From Parapristionchus giblindavisi (taxonomy: Eukaryota; Nematoda; Chromadorea; Rhabditida; Diplogasteridae), in the NCBI GenBank assembly GCA_943737045.1, contig CALSFV010000206.1, forward strand, positions 496,001 through 560,000: a stretch of DNA of 64,000 nucleotides, read 5' to 3'. Position 1 is the first letter of the stretch. Each line of letters begins with the position of its first letter. Under the pieces are notes generated by a model. That model ran no database searches, had not been told where the DNA came from, and saw nothing but the letters and a program-made list of their open reading frames with translations. This document shows, in pieces, positions 31,108 through 42,890 of the stretch. A program made the position numbers and the translations under genes.

Positions 31108-32702
31108 CAGTATCGGCGTAAAGTGATGAGACGCTTTTTCATTTTTTTTTATAACTTTTGATCCAGGAAAGCAATCAGGCTGATCTTTTGAACTAATGTA
31201 CAGAATCTATAAGGGAATATTAACATGATGTGTTGGTATAATAAAATTAGTTCATTATTGCGTAGTGATGACGTAATCGAAGTACACTTTTTTTAAAATT
31301 TCCAATTCTTTAGTGAAAAGTCCTGTTCTTCTGAAACATTGTGAGAGTGGAGACATCTACTAGGACTGTACAGAAAAAAATCCGGAATGGGTCAGACCGC
31401 GATTTCGAGCCATAGCTTTGTTGCAAATTTGACCCCCAAAATTTAAAACTTAGCTTCTAGATGTGCTAACGACCCGCTCTAAGCGCCAAAATGATGCTAG
31501 TGGTAAGCGATGTTTATTCCCAGATCATGGTAGTCATAGCTCTCATTCGCCCTCAGGGCATGAAAAACAAAAATTTTTGGAAGGGATGATTTTGCGACCC
31601 TACCGTTCAGAGGGCAGGTGTTCTAAAATTCTGGTTCCTGTGCAAGCAGCTTTGCAATGTATCATATATTTATTTCCCTTGTTTTGGTTTAGTTCCGATT
31701 CCTTTCAGACCCGCGGCGAAAGATATGCTGATTGTGAGGTCTACTCGATACTTGCTCTTACGCTTTCTCTCTCACTGCTCTCGTCCCTGGGCCTCTATTG
31801 ATGAAATCTCGTATCTTCAATGCACCAATGCATATTAGAGATGCTCACAAAAGTTTTTACACTATTGCTGAACATTGATCTTTGATCTTTGTATTTATAT
31901 CTTTACTCGCTACAACCGAGTAGACCTCAGCATATCTTTCGCCGCGGGTCTGAAACTTTTGTGAGCATCTCTAATATGCATTGGTGCATTGAAGATACGA
32001 GATTTCATCAATAGAGGCCCAGGTACGAGAGCAGTGAGAGAGAAAGCGTAAGAGCAAGTATCGAGTAGACCTCACAATCAGCATATCTTTCGCCGCGGGT
32101 CTGAAAGGAATCGGAACTAAACCAAAACAAGGGAAATAAATATATGATACATTGCAAAGCTGCTTGCACAGGAACCAGAATTTTAGAACACCTGCCCTCT
32201 GAACGGTAGGGTCGCAAAATCATCCCTTCCAAAAATTTTTGTTTTTCATGCCCTGAGGGCGAATGAGAGCTATGACTACCATGATCTGGGAATAAACATC
32301 GCTTACCACTAGCATCATTTTGGCGCTTAGAGCGGGTCGTTAGCACATCTAGAAGCTAAGTTTTAAATTTTTTGGGTCAAATTTGCAAAAAAGCTACGGC
32401 TCGAAATCGGGGTCGGACCCATTCCGGATTTTTTTTCTGTACAGTCCTAGTAGATGTCTCCACTCTCACAATGTTTCAGAAGAACAGGACTTTAAACTAA
32501 AGAATTGGAAATTTTAAAAAAAAGTGTACTTCGATTACGTCATCACTACGCAATAATGAACTAATTTAATTATACCAACACATCATGGTAATATTCCCTG
32601 ATAAATTCTGTACATTAGTTCAAAAGATCAGCCTGATTGCTTTCCTGGATCAAACGTTATAAAAAAATGAAAAAGCGTATCATCACTTTACGCCGATACT
32701 GT
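31108..32702. mobile_element. Palindromic Tc1/mariner-type element, TA flanks
   Basis: Ends CAGTATCGGCGTAAAGTGATG and its reverse complement, flanked on both sides by TA (31106-31107, 32703-32704). The arms of about 750 bp are nearly identical; a 112-codon frame appears as + 31463-31801 and - 32008-32346. The loop is only about 100 bp. The arm contains fragments of unclear coding origin. The TIR style, size (1595 bp) and TA target point to Tc1/mariner. Confidence 0.85.
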
Positions 32703-32927
32703 AACTTCCTCAATGAGGATCTTATTAGGTGATCTTGCTAGCACGACGATCTTTCTAAGTCATCGTATAATTGTTCTTTCTGACGCCAGAGAATCTCACG
32801 AGGAAGATATGGGACGTTCTATTATTGATCATTGAACGATCATCCGATTATTGTATCTACGCCACTAAGCGCATATCTGCAGATTATATTTAACGGATCC
32901 TTTAAATTTAAATTTAACGCCCAACCC

Positions 32928-33735
32928 TATAACCGGGAGTATGACAAAACCGCAACGACAAAACCGCAAACGACAAAATCGCAACTCGAGGCCAGAGTTG
33001 TCCAATCATGCTCAGCTTGGACTTTTTGAACACCTGAGGCTCAGGGCTATCACGTAACAAGTTGATCTTTGATCTTTGGCCTCTCAACGACAAAACCGCA
33101 ACTCGCAATAACTTCGGCCAGAGTTGTCCTATCATGGTCAGCTTGGACTTTTTGAACTCCTGAGCCTAAGGGCTATCACGTCAATAATTGATCTTTGATC
33201 TCTGGCCTCTCAACGACAAAACCGCAACTCGCAATAACTTCGGCCAGAATTGTCCTATCATGGTCAGCTTGGACTTTTTGAACTCCTGAGCTTAAGAGCT
33301 ATCACGTCAATAATTGATCTTTGATCTCTGTCCTCTCAACGACAAAACCGCAACTCGATCTATCTCCGCTCAGAGTGATCCTAGACACTTCTGGATGGGC
33401 TCATGTGAAACCTCAGGACCTGCGCCATCCCGTATTGTAAACTACCGTAATCTACCGTAATCCGGTTCGGTGGGTCAGATCAAGTGCGATGGGTCAGAAT
33501 TCACTAAAAAGTGTCCAAATAGTTACTATGTGCGTGGTATGATTATGAATTATTGTAAACTACCGTAATCTACCGTAACCCGGTTCGGTGGGTCACGTGA
33601 TACCCCTGAGCCTCAGGAGTTCAAAAAGTCCAAGCTGACCATGATTGGACAACTCTGGCCGAAGTTATTGCGAGTTGCGATTTTGTCGTTTGCGGTTTTG
33701 TCGTTTGCGATTTTGTCGTTGCGGTTTTGGCATAC
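32928..33735. repeat. 126-bp tandem repeat with an inverted flank (GACAAAACCGCAACTCG)
   Basis: About three direct units (CTCTCAACGACAAAACCGCA at 33081, 33207 and 33333) of AACTTCGGCCAGAGTTGTCC...GCTTGGACTTTTTGAAC. A reverse-complement copy closes the block at 33600-33735. Between them lies the dispersed TACCGTAATCTACCGTAA repeat. Non-coding. Confidence 0.85.
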
Positions 33736-34137
33736 TCCGCTATAACCAACCTGAATCTGCCGTCTCTTCTTTACTCTATTTGGCATCATTCGTTCCACGC
33801 GCTCCAGGCTCTGCAATCACAAGTATGACATACCGAAACTTTCTATTTTCAACTACCGTAACCCAAACAAATGTTACCGTATCTCCATGGTTAATGCAAA
33901 TACGTCTACCGTACCTAACCCCACTTGTTCATCTACCGTACGTCTATATTCCTGCAAACTCTGCAATCACATGTCATGCCCCTTACTTTTGCGAGATGGA
34001 TACTTCTCCGTCAACTTCAATTTTGGCGTGTGTTGGGTCTCGAGTGGAAAACCCCGATTAACAATTGAATACGGCAAGAAGATACCGTAACCATCGATCA
34101 ATCATGGTCGACTATCGTAAACTTTAACAGCATTTTT

Positions 34138-35460
34138 ATGACCAATCATGTTTTTCCACTCGATACCCAACATAATCCAACACTGAAGTTGACGGACACG
34201 CACCCGCCTCGCATATGTAACACAATTATTATTAGCACACAACTACCATCAATGAAATCGCAGTCAACAAATATGCAAGCTTATAACCCCATAATGAAAC
34301 TTGAATATGCCTGGTCCTATGACCATTCTTTTGAAACACAAAAAAAGAATATTTTTTGGATGATCATACTACCGATCAAGTCAATTAATTGTATTAAGTC
34401 ACTATAAACTATTAAATGTAGACAAAAACAAAAGAGCAGCATTGCTCCATACCGCATATACGGTGAAGTGCTACCATACATGGGCGGGGTACCTGGAGCT
34501 CGATTCTGCAGGGGGCATCCGAACGAAAAATGGTTAATTTTACAAGGGGTCTTCACTTTCTTTTTAAAAATTTCACCTAAAAAAAGAAACCTGTTGAAAA
34601 CACTTGAAAACACGCAAAAAAAGGGTTGGTAAATCATTTATCAGCGAGAGAGGAGTGGGTAGATCAAAGTGATCGTTCCATCTCACGAGCGATAAATCGG
34701 CTAAGTCCGGGATTTCAGACCCGTTCTTTTGGAAAAAAACTCATATTGCGGTCACGATTCGACCCCATAAAGTATATTTCAACCGATGCGTCTTCACAAT
34801 ATCTACCATCTGAGCCAATAAAAAATTGCACTTTCGATTTGCTGTGCAAACGTCAGCTTTCCGCCACAGAAGCTGATGAAAAATCGATTTTGTAATTTCT
34901 GGTTGTGTTATTTCGATTCTCCTGAAGATTCTCTACAATTTATGTCTTTGTGATATTTTCGCTATTCCCATTCCAAAGCGAGCTATTTCGGGTGAAAGTC
35001 AGGACGTTTCCACAAATTCCGACAGTCAACGGCGTCTATCTTCGTCGAAATTGATCTTAACCAAAAAATCGAAACGCTATCTTCTCCGGCACTGTCAGGG
35101 CTATCCAAAAACAGTCAATATGATTAAGCCCAGTCTCGAAGAGACTGGCCCATTTGGGTTCAGGAGAGACCTTTCACAACAGAGGACTAGGAGACGTGCT
35201 TTTCAAAACTCGTCTCCTGGCCCAGAATGATGGCAAACTCGTTTCAAGTTTAGGGAAGTCATGCCTATGGCTGCATATTCGAACGGTACCGGTCACAAGT
35301 CGGTACCATATCGGGAACCATGTGCACCTGAGTTCCAAAAAGGTACCGAATGTCACGCTGGGCGGAGTCTTGGAGGACCAATGAGAGTGGAGGGGGCGGG
35401 GCCTTGACAATTCAGCAACCGACATTTCGGCCACGGGCATAACTCGGCTCATAGACACTT
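34138..35460. other. No gene recognised
   Basis: 34138-34440 repeats intron-type sequence also seen at 48240-48540 and 24880-25070 (CCCATAATGAAACTTGAATATG...CCTGGTC). 34640-35400 has modest open frames on + but no recognisable domain. A perfect short hairpin, CCAGTCTC GA GAGACTGG type, lies near 35131-35152. Confidence 0.45.
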
Positions 35461-36185
35461 GGGATGGGTATCATTGTGATCAGCATCAGTAACACTACCG
35501 TAATCTACCGTAACCCAGTTCGGTGGGTCAGATCAAGTACGGTGGGTCAGATCGGGGCATCACTCGGTTCGCATGGGTCATAGAAACACGAGATGTGTAT
35601 CAATGTGATCAGCATCAGCAACACTACCGTAATCTACCGTAACCCGATTCGGTGGGTCAGATCAAGTGCGGTGGGTCAGATTTCACTAAAAATTGTCAGA
35701 ACAGCTGCAACTTGTGCGAAATCATTTTCGGCTATTGTAAACTACAGTAATCTACCGTAACCCGGTTCGGTGGGTCAGAGCAAGTGCGGAGGGTCAGATT
35801 TTACTAAAAATTGTTGCAACAGCTACTACTTGTGCTAAATCATTTTCGGCTATTGTAAACTACAGTAATCTACCGTAACCCGGTTCGGTGGGTCAGATCA
35901 AGTTCGGAGGGGTCAGATTTCACTAAAAATTGTCAGAACAGCCACTACTTGTGCAAAATCATTATGAGCTATTGCAAACTACCGTAATCTACCGTAACCC
36001 AGTTCGGTGGGTCAGATCAAGTTCGGAGGGGTCAGATTTCACTAAAAATTGTCAGAACAGCCACTACTTGTGCGAAATCATTTTCGGCTATTGTAAACTA
36101 CAGTAATCTACCGTAACCCGGTTCGGTGGGTCAGATCAAGTGCGGTGGGTCAGATTTAACTAAAAATTGTCGGAATGGCCACTAT
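35460..36185. repeat. 118-119-bp tandem repeat (CTACCGTAACCCGGTTCGG / GTGGGTCAGATCAAG)
   Basis: Units start GCTATTGTAAACTACAGTAA at 35731, 35849, 35968 and 36087; the upstream part (35490-35720) holds two more diverged units. Each unit has TACCGTAACCCGGTTCGG, GTGGGTCAGATCAAG and ACTAAAAATTGTCAGAAC. Single copies occur at 22.13 and 33.43-33.60 kb. Confidence 0.9.
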
Positions 36186-36543
36186 CGATTTTTGTAGCAA
36201 ATGTGTCAAAGATATCCTATCACAAGAGTATTTAATCGATCTGTCGTCGATAGTAGACGTATCAAATGGTACGGATCGTACATATATGTATTTGAAATAC
36301 CATGAATAATAGAGCATGTTTAACCATGTAATACATTATCCTTTATTCAAAACTTAAGATATTAAATGCTAATAAATTTTATTTTCTATGATGGACGGGT
36401 ATGTGTGATAAAAGAATATTTATTATATATTTATTGTATTCTAACAATGTTTAGCATTTAATATCTTGAGTTTAGAGCAAAAAATACATTTTCTACAATG
36501 ATTTTAAATCGCGGTTTCTACCGCGATTCAATAAAACTAAAAG

Positions 36544-37771
36544 AACCCCTACCACAAGGGAGTGCGGATACAGTAGAGGGCCTTCTTTGAGGGCTACGAG
36601 CCCTCAAATAAAAGATATTCATTTGGCTTCAGAGAGTATACATAAATCGTATTCTCTCAAGTTAAATAAAAGTAGAAGAATCGCAAAAAGTTGACAAACA
36701 TTAGTGTAACAGTGCATAAATCGTATTCTCTCAAATTGAATAAAAGTAAAAGAATCTTCACCCAAATGGGCGCCTTTTATTTTGCGCTAGCGATTGACGG
36801 CAAAGACAAATAATGCGTATTGCCTCTTTGCGAACCAGTATTTTGAGGGAACTAATTATCTACGCACACTGCTAATTTATTGTTCTTGTATTTATCAATT
36901 AGCGCTGTATTGGAATTATTTACACTTCATTTCATTAATATTTTTGAATCAAGCAACGTTTCTTTTTACATTACATTTAAATACTTTATCGAGATAAACT
37001 AAACGGTGGATGTGTAGTGATAAGAGATGGTTCCACTGATCCTTGTTGAGCGCAACTTTCATAAAGTCTGGCCCGACTATCTTCACAAATTCATCCTTCC
37101 ATCTAAATTCGGGTCTTCCTCTCGATCGCTTTGGCCCTTGTGGGTGCCATTCCAACACTCTTCTCATCCGTCAGTCACGATCAAGTGAAGACAAGCGGGC
37201 AGCCCATCGCCACCGTCTCAATCTGTAGCACTGGACGAAATCCGTCAGCCCGTGTCTCTTTATATTAATTCATTCATTTTTCAATTATATTGTCTTATCG
37301 TTAAATGAAATGTGCAATGAGGAAATGATTCTCATAGTAAGATATTCTCGCATATTTGCAGAGGATCCATAGATATAGTGTTATATTCGCTGTTCAAGTA
37401 ACAGGTTTATGCGCATACGACATCAGTTTGCTGCGATTGACTTTATGAGAATTCATTCTATTCTTCACTAAACTAATCTTCCACGCATATGTAAGTCTCT
37501 GTCGCGCCACTTCGAAATCGCTAGCGCAAAATAAAAGGCGCCCATTTGGGTGAAGATTCTTTCACTTTTATTCAATTTGAGAGAATACGATTTATGCACT
37601 GTTACACTAATGTTTGTCAACTTTTTGCGATTCTTCTACTTTTATTTAACTTGAGAGAATACGATTTATGTATACTCTCTGAAGCCAAATGAATATCTTT
37701 TATTTGAGGGCTCGTAGCCCTCAAAGAAGGCCCTCTACTGTATCCGCACTCCCTTGTGGTAGGTAGGGGTT
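36544..37771. mobile_element. Foldback element with 250-bp arms, loop carries LINE remnant
   Basis: The left arm 36544-36796 is mirrored at 37517-37771 almost exactly: ACCCCTACCACAAGGG... at the left and ...CCCTTGTGGTAGGTAGGGGT at the right. The arms contain two tandem CATAAATCGTATTCTCTCAA blocks. The loop holds the RTE-like fragment at 36949-37270. Confidence 0.85.
36949..37270 (-). pseudogene. LINE ORF2 C-terminal remnant (GRP..RWKD..FVK)
   Basis: The minus-strand reading RRVLEWHPQGPKRSRGRPEF, then RWKDEFVKIVGPDFMKVAL, then NKDQWN, preceded by RWRWAARLSSLDRD and a stop, is the characteristic C-terminal end of many non-LTR reverse transcriptase ORFs (RTE and related clades). No RT core is left. 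It sits inside a foldback element. Confidence 0.75.
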
Positions 37772-38676
37772 ATATTTTGTCCGGACACCCCACGGTTTTG
37801 TCTCGATCCTTACGCGACACGCGTGATATATGGATAATGATAATCGTGATAATCGGACTTAATCATCGCATCGCGAGGGTATGAAAATGTATGGTTATTA
37901 TTGTTGGTAGCATCCTATGCATGATGTTTGTGGTCCCTGCGAGATTCTCGTTTCATGCTCAATTGATGAATGCTGAATCTATCTTAACCGTAATAGGAAT
38001 CATGTGCGTCGGGAGATAAATATCTAATATGACAATAGACTTTATGAATAAATATCAATAATAATATTAATAAGGATGAAAATAATTCGAAAAAGATGAT
38101 TGATATTGAAATGGATTACGAACAAATATTACGGTTAAGTGAGATTTAACATTCATCAATGGAACATGAAACAAGAATCCATTGATAAATCACTTTCTCT
38201 CCAAAAAAAATTAACCTTTCGTGCTCGTTCCTCTCTGCCGATCGATAACTCGAACTCGGCCAAACTGATCCACACCTGGAATTCATAACTTCATTAGTTT
38301 TAATAGATAAAGATTACATCGATAAATACAAGATTTATTATTATTATAAAAATAATCGATAGATTCAAGATTCAAGCTGAAATTTAATATTTTTAATAGA
38401 AAAAATATTACGGTTAAACGAGATTCAACATTGATTAATTGAAAATGAAACAATAATCTCACATGTGCTACAAACATCCTACTACTAATCTCTTCTTTCC
38501 CTACTTGTTTTACCATGATTTTTCCTCATTTCAGTATTTTTGCTTATTTATATAATTATTTTATTGAATTTAGGTATCATTGTGAGTATAAGAACATAAA
38601 TGAATGACCTTGGGAAGTTTCCAATGGTAACTGAACGACGAAATGAATAAATTAATGAGTTCCATAGCATAAATGC

Positions 38677-38760
38677 GATCATAGGTCCAAAAGTACGTTA
38701 CGAACTACCCAGCCTGACCGGATTTTGAAAACCGAAAACCTAGCTATTCGACATATGATC
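38677..38760. mobile_element. 84-bp MITE with 10-bp target duplication
   Basis: The element starts GATCATAGGTCC and ends CGACATATGATC, and is flanked by direct repeats GCATAAATGC at 38667-38676 and 38761-38770. A longer relative at 38963-39179 shares both ends and contains three or four tandem CCTGACCGGATTTTGAGCC units; a further fragment is at 12868. The 10-bp duplication suggests a Mutator-like target size. Confidence 0.8.
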
Positions 38761-38962
38761 GCATAAATGCGATTTCGGTTGTCGTATCGTTGATAAAATT
38801 TTTTTTAATGTTATAAAAATTAGCTAAAACTCGCGTGCCTCAGGCATATCCAGGGCGGGTTGCTGGATGGCGATCTCGAAGATGGAACGAGCACGCTCCG
38901 CATCACCGAGCAACGTCTCGAGTTCGGCAAACTTGAACGGGATAATGAGTCAATTAGTATAA

Positions 38963-39180
38963 TGATCATAGGTCGAAAAGCATGTTACAAAGTACCAAGC
39001 CTGACCGGATTTTGAGCCAAAATTTCACAAAAATACGAAAACCTGACCGGATTTTGAGCCAAAATTTCACAAAAATTGTAAAACCTGACCGGTTTTGAGC
39101 CAAATTTGCCAAAAATCGAAACACCTGACCAGATTTTGAAAACCGATAACCTAGCTATTCGACCTATGATAATGATCATA
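38963..39180. mobile_element. Relative of the 38677 MITE with internal tandem repeats
   Basis: Ends GATCATAGGTCGAAAAG and CTATTCGACCTATGAT. The interior is a 43-bp direct repeat of CCTGACCGGATTTTGAGCCA + AAATTTCACAAAAAT. Confidence 0.7.
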
Positions 39181-40028
39181 CATTGCCATACCCTCGCAGT
39201 CGAGGATTGACCCACTATATAAAAATAAACGGCGAGGGTACCGAAAATGTATGAATTTTTAATATCATAGTTTTTCTCTTTTTGATCAATCTAAATTACA
39301 CACAGAATATTATCTCTTGTCCTAGAGATGATAAATTAAATTATTATTATAATGATATTGGTATCCATGATGAACTGTTGGTGACGATAAAACGTAACGA
39401 ACTTCATTTCCAGCTAACTTAGCTAGCTAGTAGTAATAGTATGCTAGCTAGCTAATTATACCGTACCTTTATCCAAGTCATACTGTTGGTGGGCGCATAC
39501 TCGAGGAACTTCTCGTACAGTTTGCTGTAATTGATAGCATTGGTGATGATTACAATATTATGATTATTATAATGCGGCATCGATCTAAGCCCTCCCCCCC
39601 CCCCTCGAGACAGAGAGAGGGATAAATGGAGAGGGGTTTTGTAATGCTCAATGTCGTTCATGAGATATGTTTATATGCAAAAATATTAGAGAAGATTGAA
39701 CGATATTTAAGCGTTTTATAGGCAATAATAATAATAATTAATATGCTAGTCGAACTGCATGACCCACTGAGATTCGCCGCATTTCATGAGCCTCTATACC
39801 TATCGTGAAACGTGTTGAAGCGACTTGAAATCAATTCGGTTTTGAATGGCAGAATGATTTCGAAATTTTCCAGACCGATAGGGTTGTGGCAAAATAGGTT
39901 TCACGATGTGCTCTTCAGCTCTAAGCGCTTACAGAAAGCGTTTATCTGCACTCTCTATTCTTAGCAGCATTCTTTTTGGGCATGCACCACTGTCACATAA
40001 ACCCGTAGTCTTTCACTCATATGGATCT

Positions 40029-40173
40029 TAAGGGTACACCCAGAGCTAATTTAAAACTCTAACTCTCTGAGCTAAGCTAACTCTCTGCTCTGGCAATTCT
40101 CTCTCGCTTGCGTTGTGTACGAGAGGTGTTGTCAGAGCGGAGAGGAAAACTAACTCGGGGTGTTCATTTAAAA
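40029..40173. mobile_element. Hairpin MITE family F1
   Basis: GTACACCCAGAGCTAATTT at the left, AACTAACTCGGGGTGTTC at the right, with the CTCTCTCGCTTGCG core. It lies in the same SLC35B2 intron position as in copies A and B. Confidence 0.65.
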
Positions 40174-40545
40174 CAGTTGAAATAGCATTGATATTTTTCA
40201 ACAACCTATCCAGAATCATTAAATATAATCAGTAGATCGACTTAAGCGCTAGACACGAAACCGCAATTCACCGCGTGAAATTCCAACACATAATAAAAGG
40301 TAAACGGATAGGGGAAATCTAGCTATTCAAGGCACACAAAGTCCTGCGGGATATCAGCTGTTCCGTATGATCTATTCTTGGGATATGTCCGATTGCCAAA
40401 GACACACTTGTCTGTCTCTTGTATCCTTGTATGTGGATATTTTTAATTAAGTTAGTATTAAATACAATGTACTTAGGTGATGTGCATATTTGGATATAGC
40501 TTGTAAAACGTAACTATTAACTAATAATGAAACCCTATATTTGAG

Positions 40546-41076
40546 GTGCCGTCGATCAATTGTTCATCTATTCGACCATTGAGAGATTCGGACCGATCGT
40601 ATTCGCTGTGTGTATGACTATTAGACAGGTGTGACATTTGATATATGATCTTTCTCAAATTAATGGTTTTTGTATAAATCTCCCCAGTTGATCACAACGC
40701 CTGATCCTCTTTGCCATCATGTTTTGGGACAGTCATGAAACTGTGAATCGCCGGGTGGATAGACGCCATAGAAACAATTGGGGAAATAGTATATCATCGA
40801 TTGACTTTTTGATAGTTTTTCAGGTATTGAAATAGGGACAGACTTATGTCACATTCTGACGTGCACGACATTTTTTTTTAAAAATTAATAAGAATATTAG
40901 TAATATAATAATAATAATTATTGTTATTCCATTAATTATAGATAATCTCCATAATCGTGTCAATCATCTCATATGGCCATCCATTGACTGCCATGGGCAT
41001 ACTCGGATTCTGCATTGTCTTCTTGTCCATTTTCATGGACATTTACCGACGGTACTTTGAGAGGGGACGGAAGTAG
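40546..41076 (+). pseudogene. SLC35B2-like copy D, last two exons
   Basis: Exons 40546-40628 (AVDQLFIYSTIERFG; the family's Gly before Gln is changed to Asp) and 40942-41076 (IISIIVSIISYGHP...FERGRK, TAG). Homology to copy A begins near 39790, inside the preceding intron, so the MMLGVN exon and everything upstream are absent. The 3' flank continues to 41510, is split by the LINE insertion and resumes at 46213. Confidence 0.85.
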
Positions 41077-42890
41077 GGTATTGATTGATTGATTGATTTA
41101 TCGATTGATTGAATTATTGATTTCTCGATTGACTGAATTATTGATTTATTGATTGATTGAATTATTTATTCAAAAATTCTTATAACGTGTATGTATGTAT
41201 TGCATACTTTCATTCATTCGCTTGTTGTATTGTACTATCCAGGACGATTTTGTTTGCCCAATTCAGGATTTTTAAAAAAAAATTAAGATTATTTAATTTA
41301 AAAAAAAATCACTATTTCATTGTATTGTATATACATCATAGTGCTGCACTCCTTGCCCCTAGTTTACTGGTAGATTCTAATATCTTTCATTCGATTTCCA
41401 CCCGCTTGCCCTTAGACATAATAGTAAAATTCGTTCCCGAGTTGATCTTTGATCTTTTCATAGTCATTCAAAGCATTCAATCGTACTGTTGGTCCACCAT
41501 AAATGTAATCCCTATGAACTACCGTCCGATATCAATTACTTGCCTTTTCTGCCGTATATTCGAGCGCCTTTTGTGCAAACCGATAATCAATCACTGTGAA
41601 TCATTAGAAATATTTCCTGATGAGCAATATGGTTTTAGAAAGAAAAGATCAAGAGAAATGCAAATGCTTGAAGTTTTGGAACATTGGACAGCGTCTATTA
41701 GTGATGGTAAACCTGTGGATGTCATTTATTTTGATTTTGCTAAGGCTTTTGACAGAGTATCTCACAATAAGCTTATAATGAAACTAAGCAAGATTGGTCT
41801 CTCGACTAGAACTTCAAATTGGATAGCCGGGTATCTCCAAAACCGCACTTTCCAAGTTAGAGTACATGATAAACTGTCAGAATCTCTGCCCGTCACTAGC
41901 GGTGTACCCCAAGGTTCAGTATTAGGCCCTTTACTTTTCCTGATCTATACTTCAGAAATTCCATCCCTCGTCCAAAATGATAATGGTGTCATTGCAAGGA
42001 TGTATGCGGATGATATCAAAATTTTCAAATCCATTGAGGATGCAAATTCATCCGCTCCCCTACAGTCTGCTATAGATGCGATCACAAAATGGGCAGATGA
42101 TTGGCAACTCCCACTAGCCGCTCATAAATGCAATTCACTTCATCTTGGTAGAGCCAATACTAGGAAGACATACACAATCGGATCACTAAATTTGACCCAA
42201 AAGGATCTGGTCAGGGACCTAGGTTACATTATTCAGAAGTCTTTAACCTTTACCGATCACTGCAAAAATATTCCTTTGAAAGGTAAAACGGCGTGCCATA
42301 TTGTTCTACGAGCACTGAGGACCAAAAATGCAGATGTCCTACTCACACAGAAAATTCTCTTATTTTTCAATTTCTTATTCCTTAAATTTCTTATTTTTAA
42401 GAAATAATACAAGAAAGGGGCGGAGTTTACAATAAGAAATCAATTTCTTATATACGAATTTCTTATAAATAAGAAATGTATGATGATTTTAATGTCAGAA
42501 ATACATTTCTTATTCTTCATATATCTTATATTTAAGAAAATTGCCTTTGAATTTCTTATTTTTAAGAGAAATTATTATTTTTCTTACTTTTTCAATTTCT
42601 TATATTTAATTTATTTTCGTATTTATTTTGTTTTTTTATCAATCAATTCCACTAACTTTTGAATAACGTTAGTTAATGATCCAAATGAAGTGTTACTTAT
42701 TTGGTATGCGCAACAATGTATACGGTAATCATTGCGGCAAAATTTGTCCTTCAAACAGATCTATTTTTCTTGCTGTTGCTACGTCGTTTTCATATCGTTT
42801 TCTTGTTCGTTGCTGTTCCATTTTACAGCGTGCAACTACTCACTACGTATTTAGTTGAATAACACAGATCTGTTGCAGAACAGTTGCGAA

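Larger units (their letters stand above)
33751..39524 (-). pseudogene. Crooked-neck/CRNKL1-like 3' exons, copy b
   Basis: Minus-strand exons: 39524-39467 (KLYEKFLEYAPTNSMTWIK), 38931-38839 ([19 protein letters not shown], ending LDMPE), 38275-38216 (VWISLAEFELSIGREERARK) and 33810-33751 (ERVERMMPNRVKKRRQIQ, the basic nuclear-localisation-like C-terminal region). All are open. The exon that should separate the second and third (LLWKAFFNFE...) is missing here but present at 50176-50277 in copy a. The 38839 exon is followed by GCACGC instead of GT, a possible GC donor or a lost donor. Exons between VWISLAEF and ERVERMM were not found; transposons and tandem repeats fill that space. Confidence 0.75.

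Noticed and set aside
29032..31126. Many 60-195-residue frames rich in FSEMSYSEM or KCPIPK
   Set aside because: They are frames of the 44-45-bp satellite in its two orientations.
35460..36185. Possible CRISPR-like regular array
   Set aside because: The 118-bp units are direct tandem copies without unique spacers, in a eukaryotic genome.
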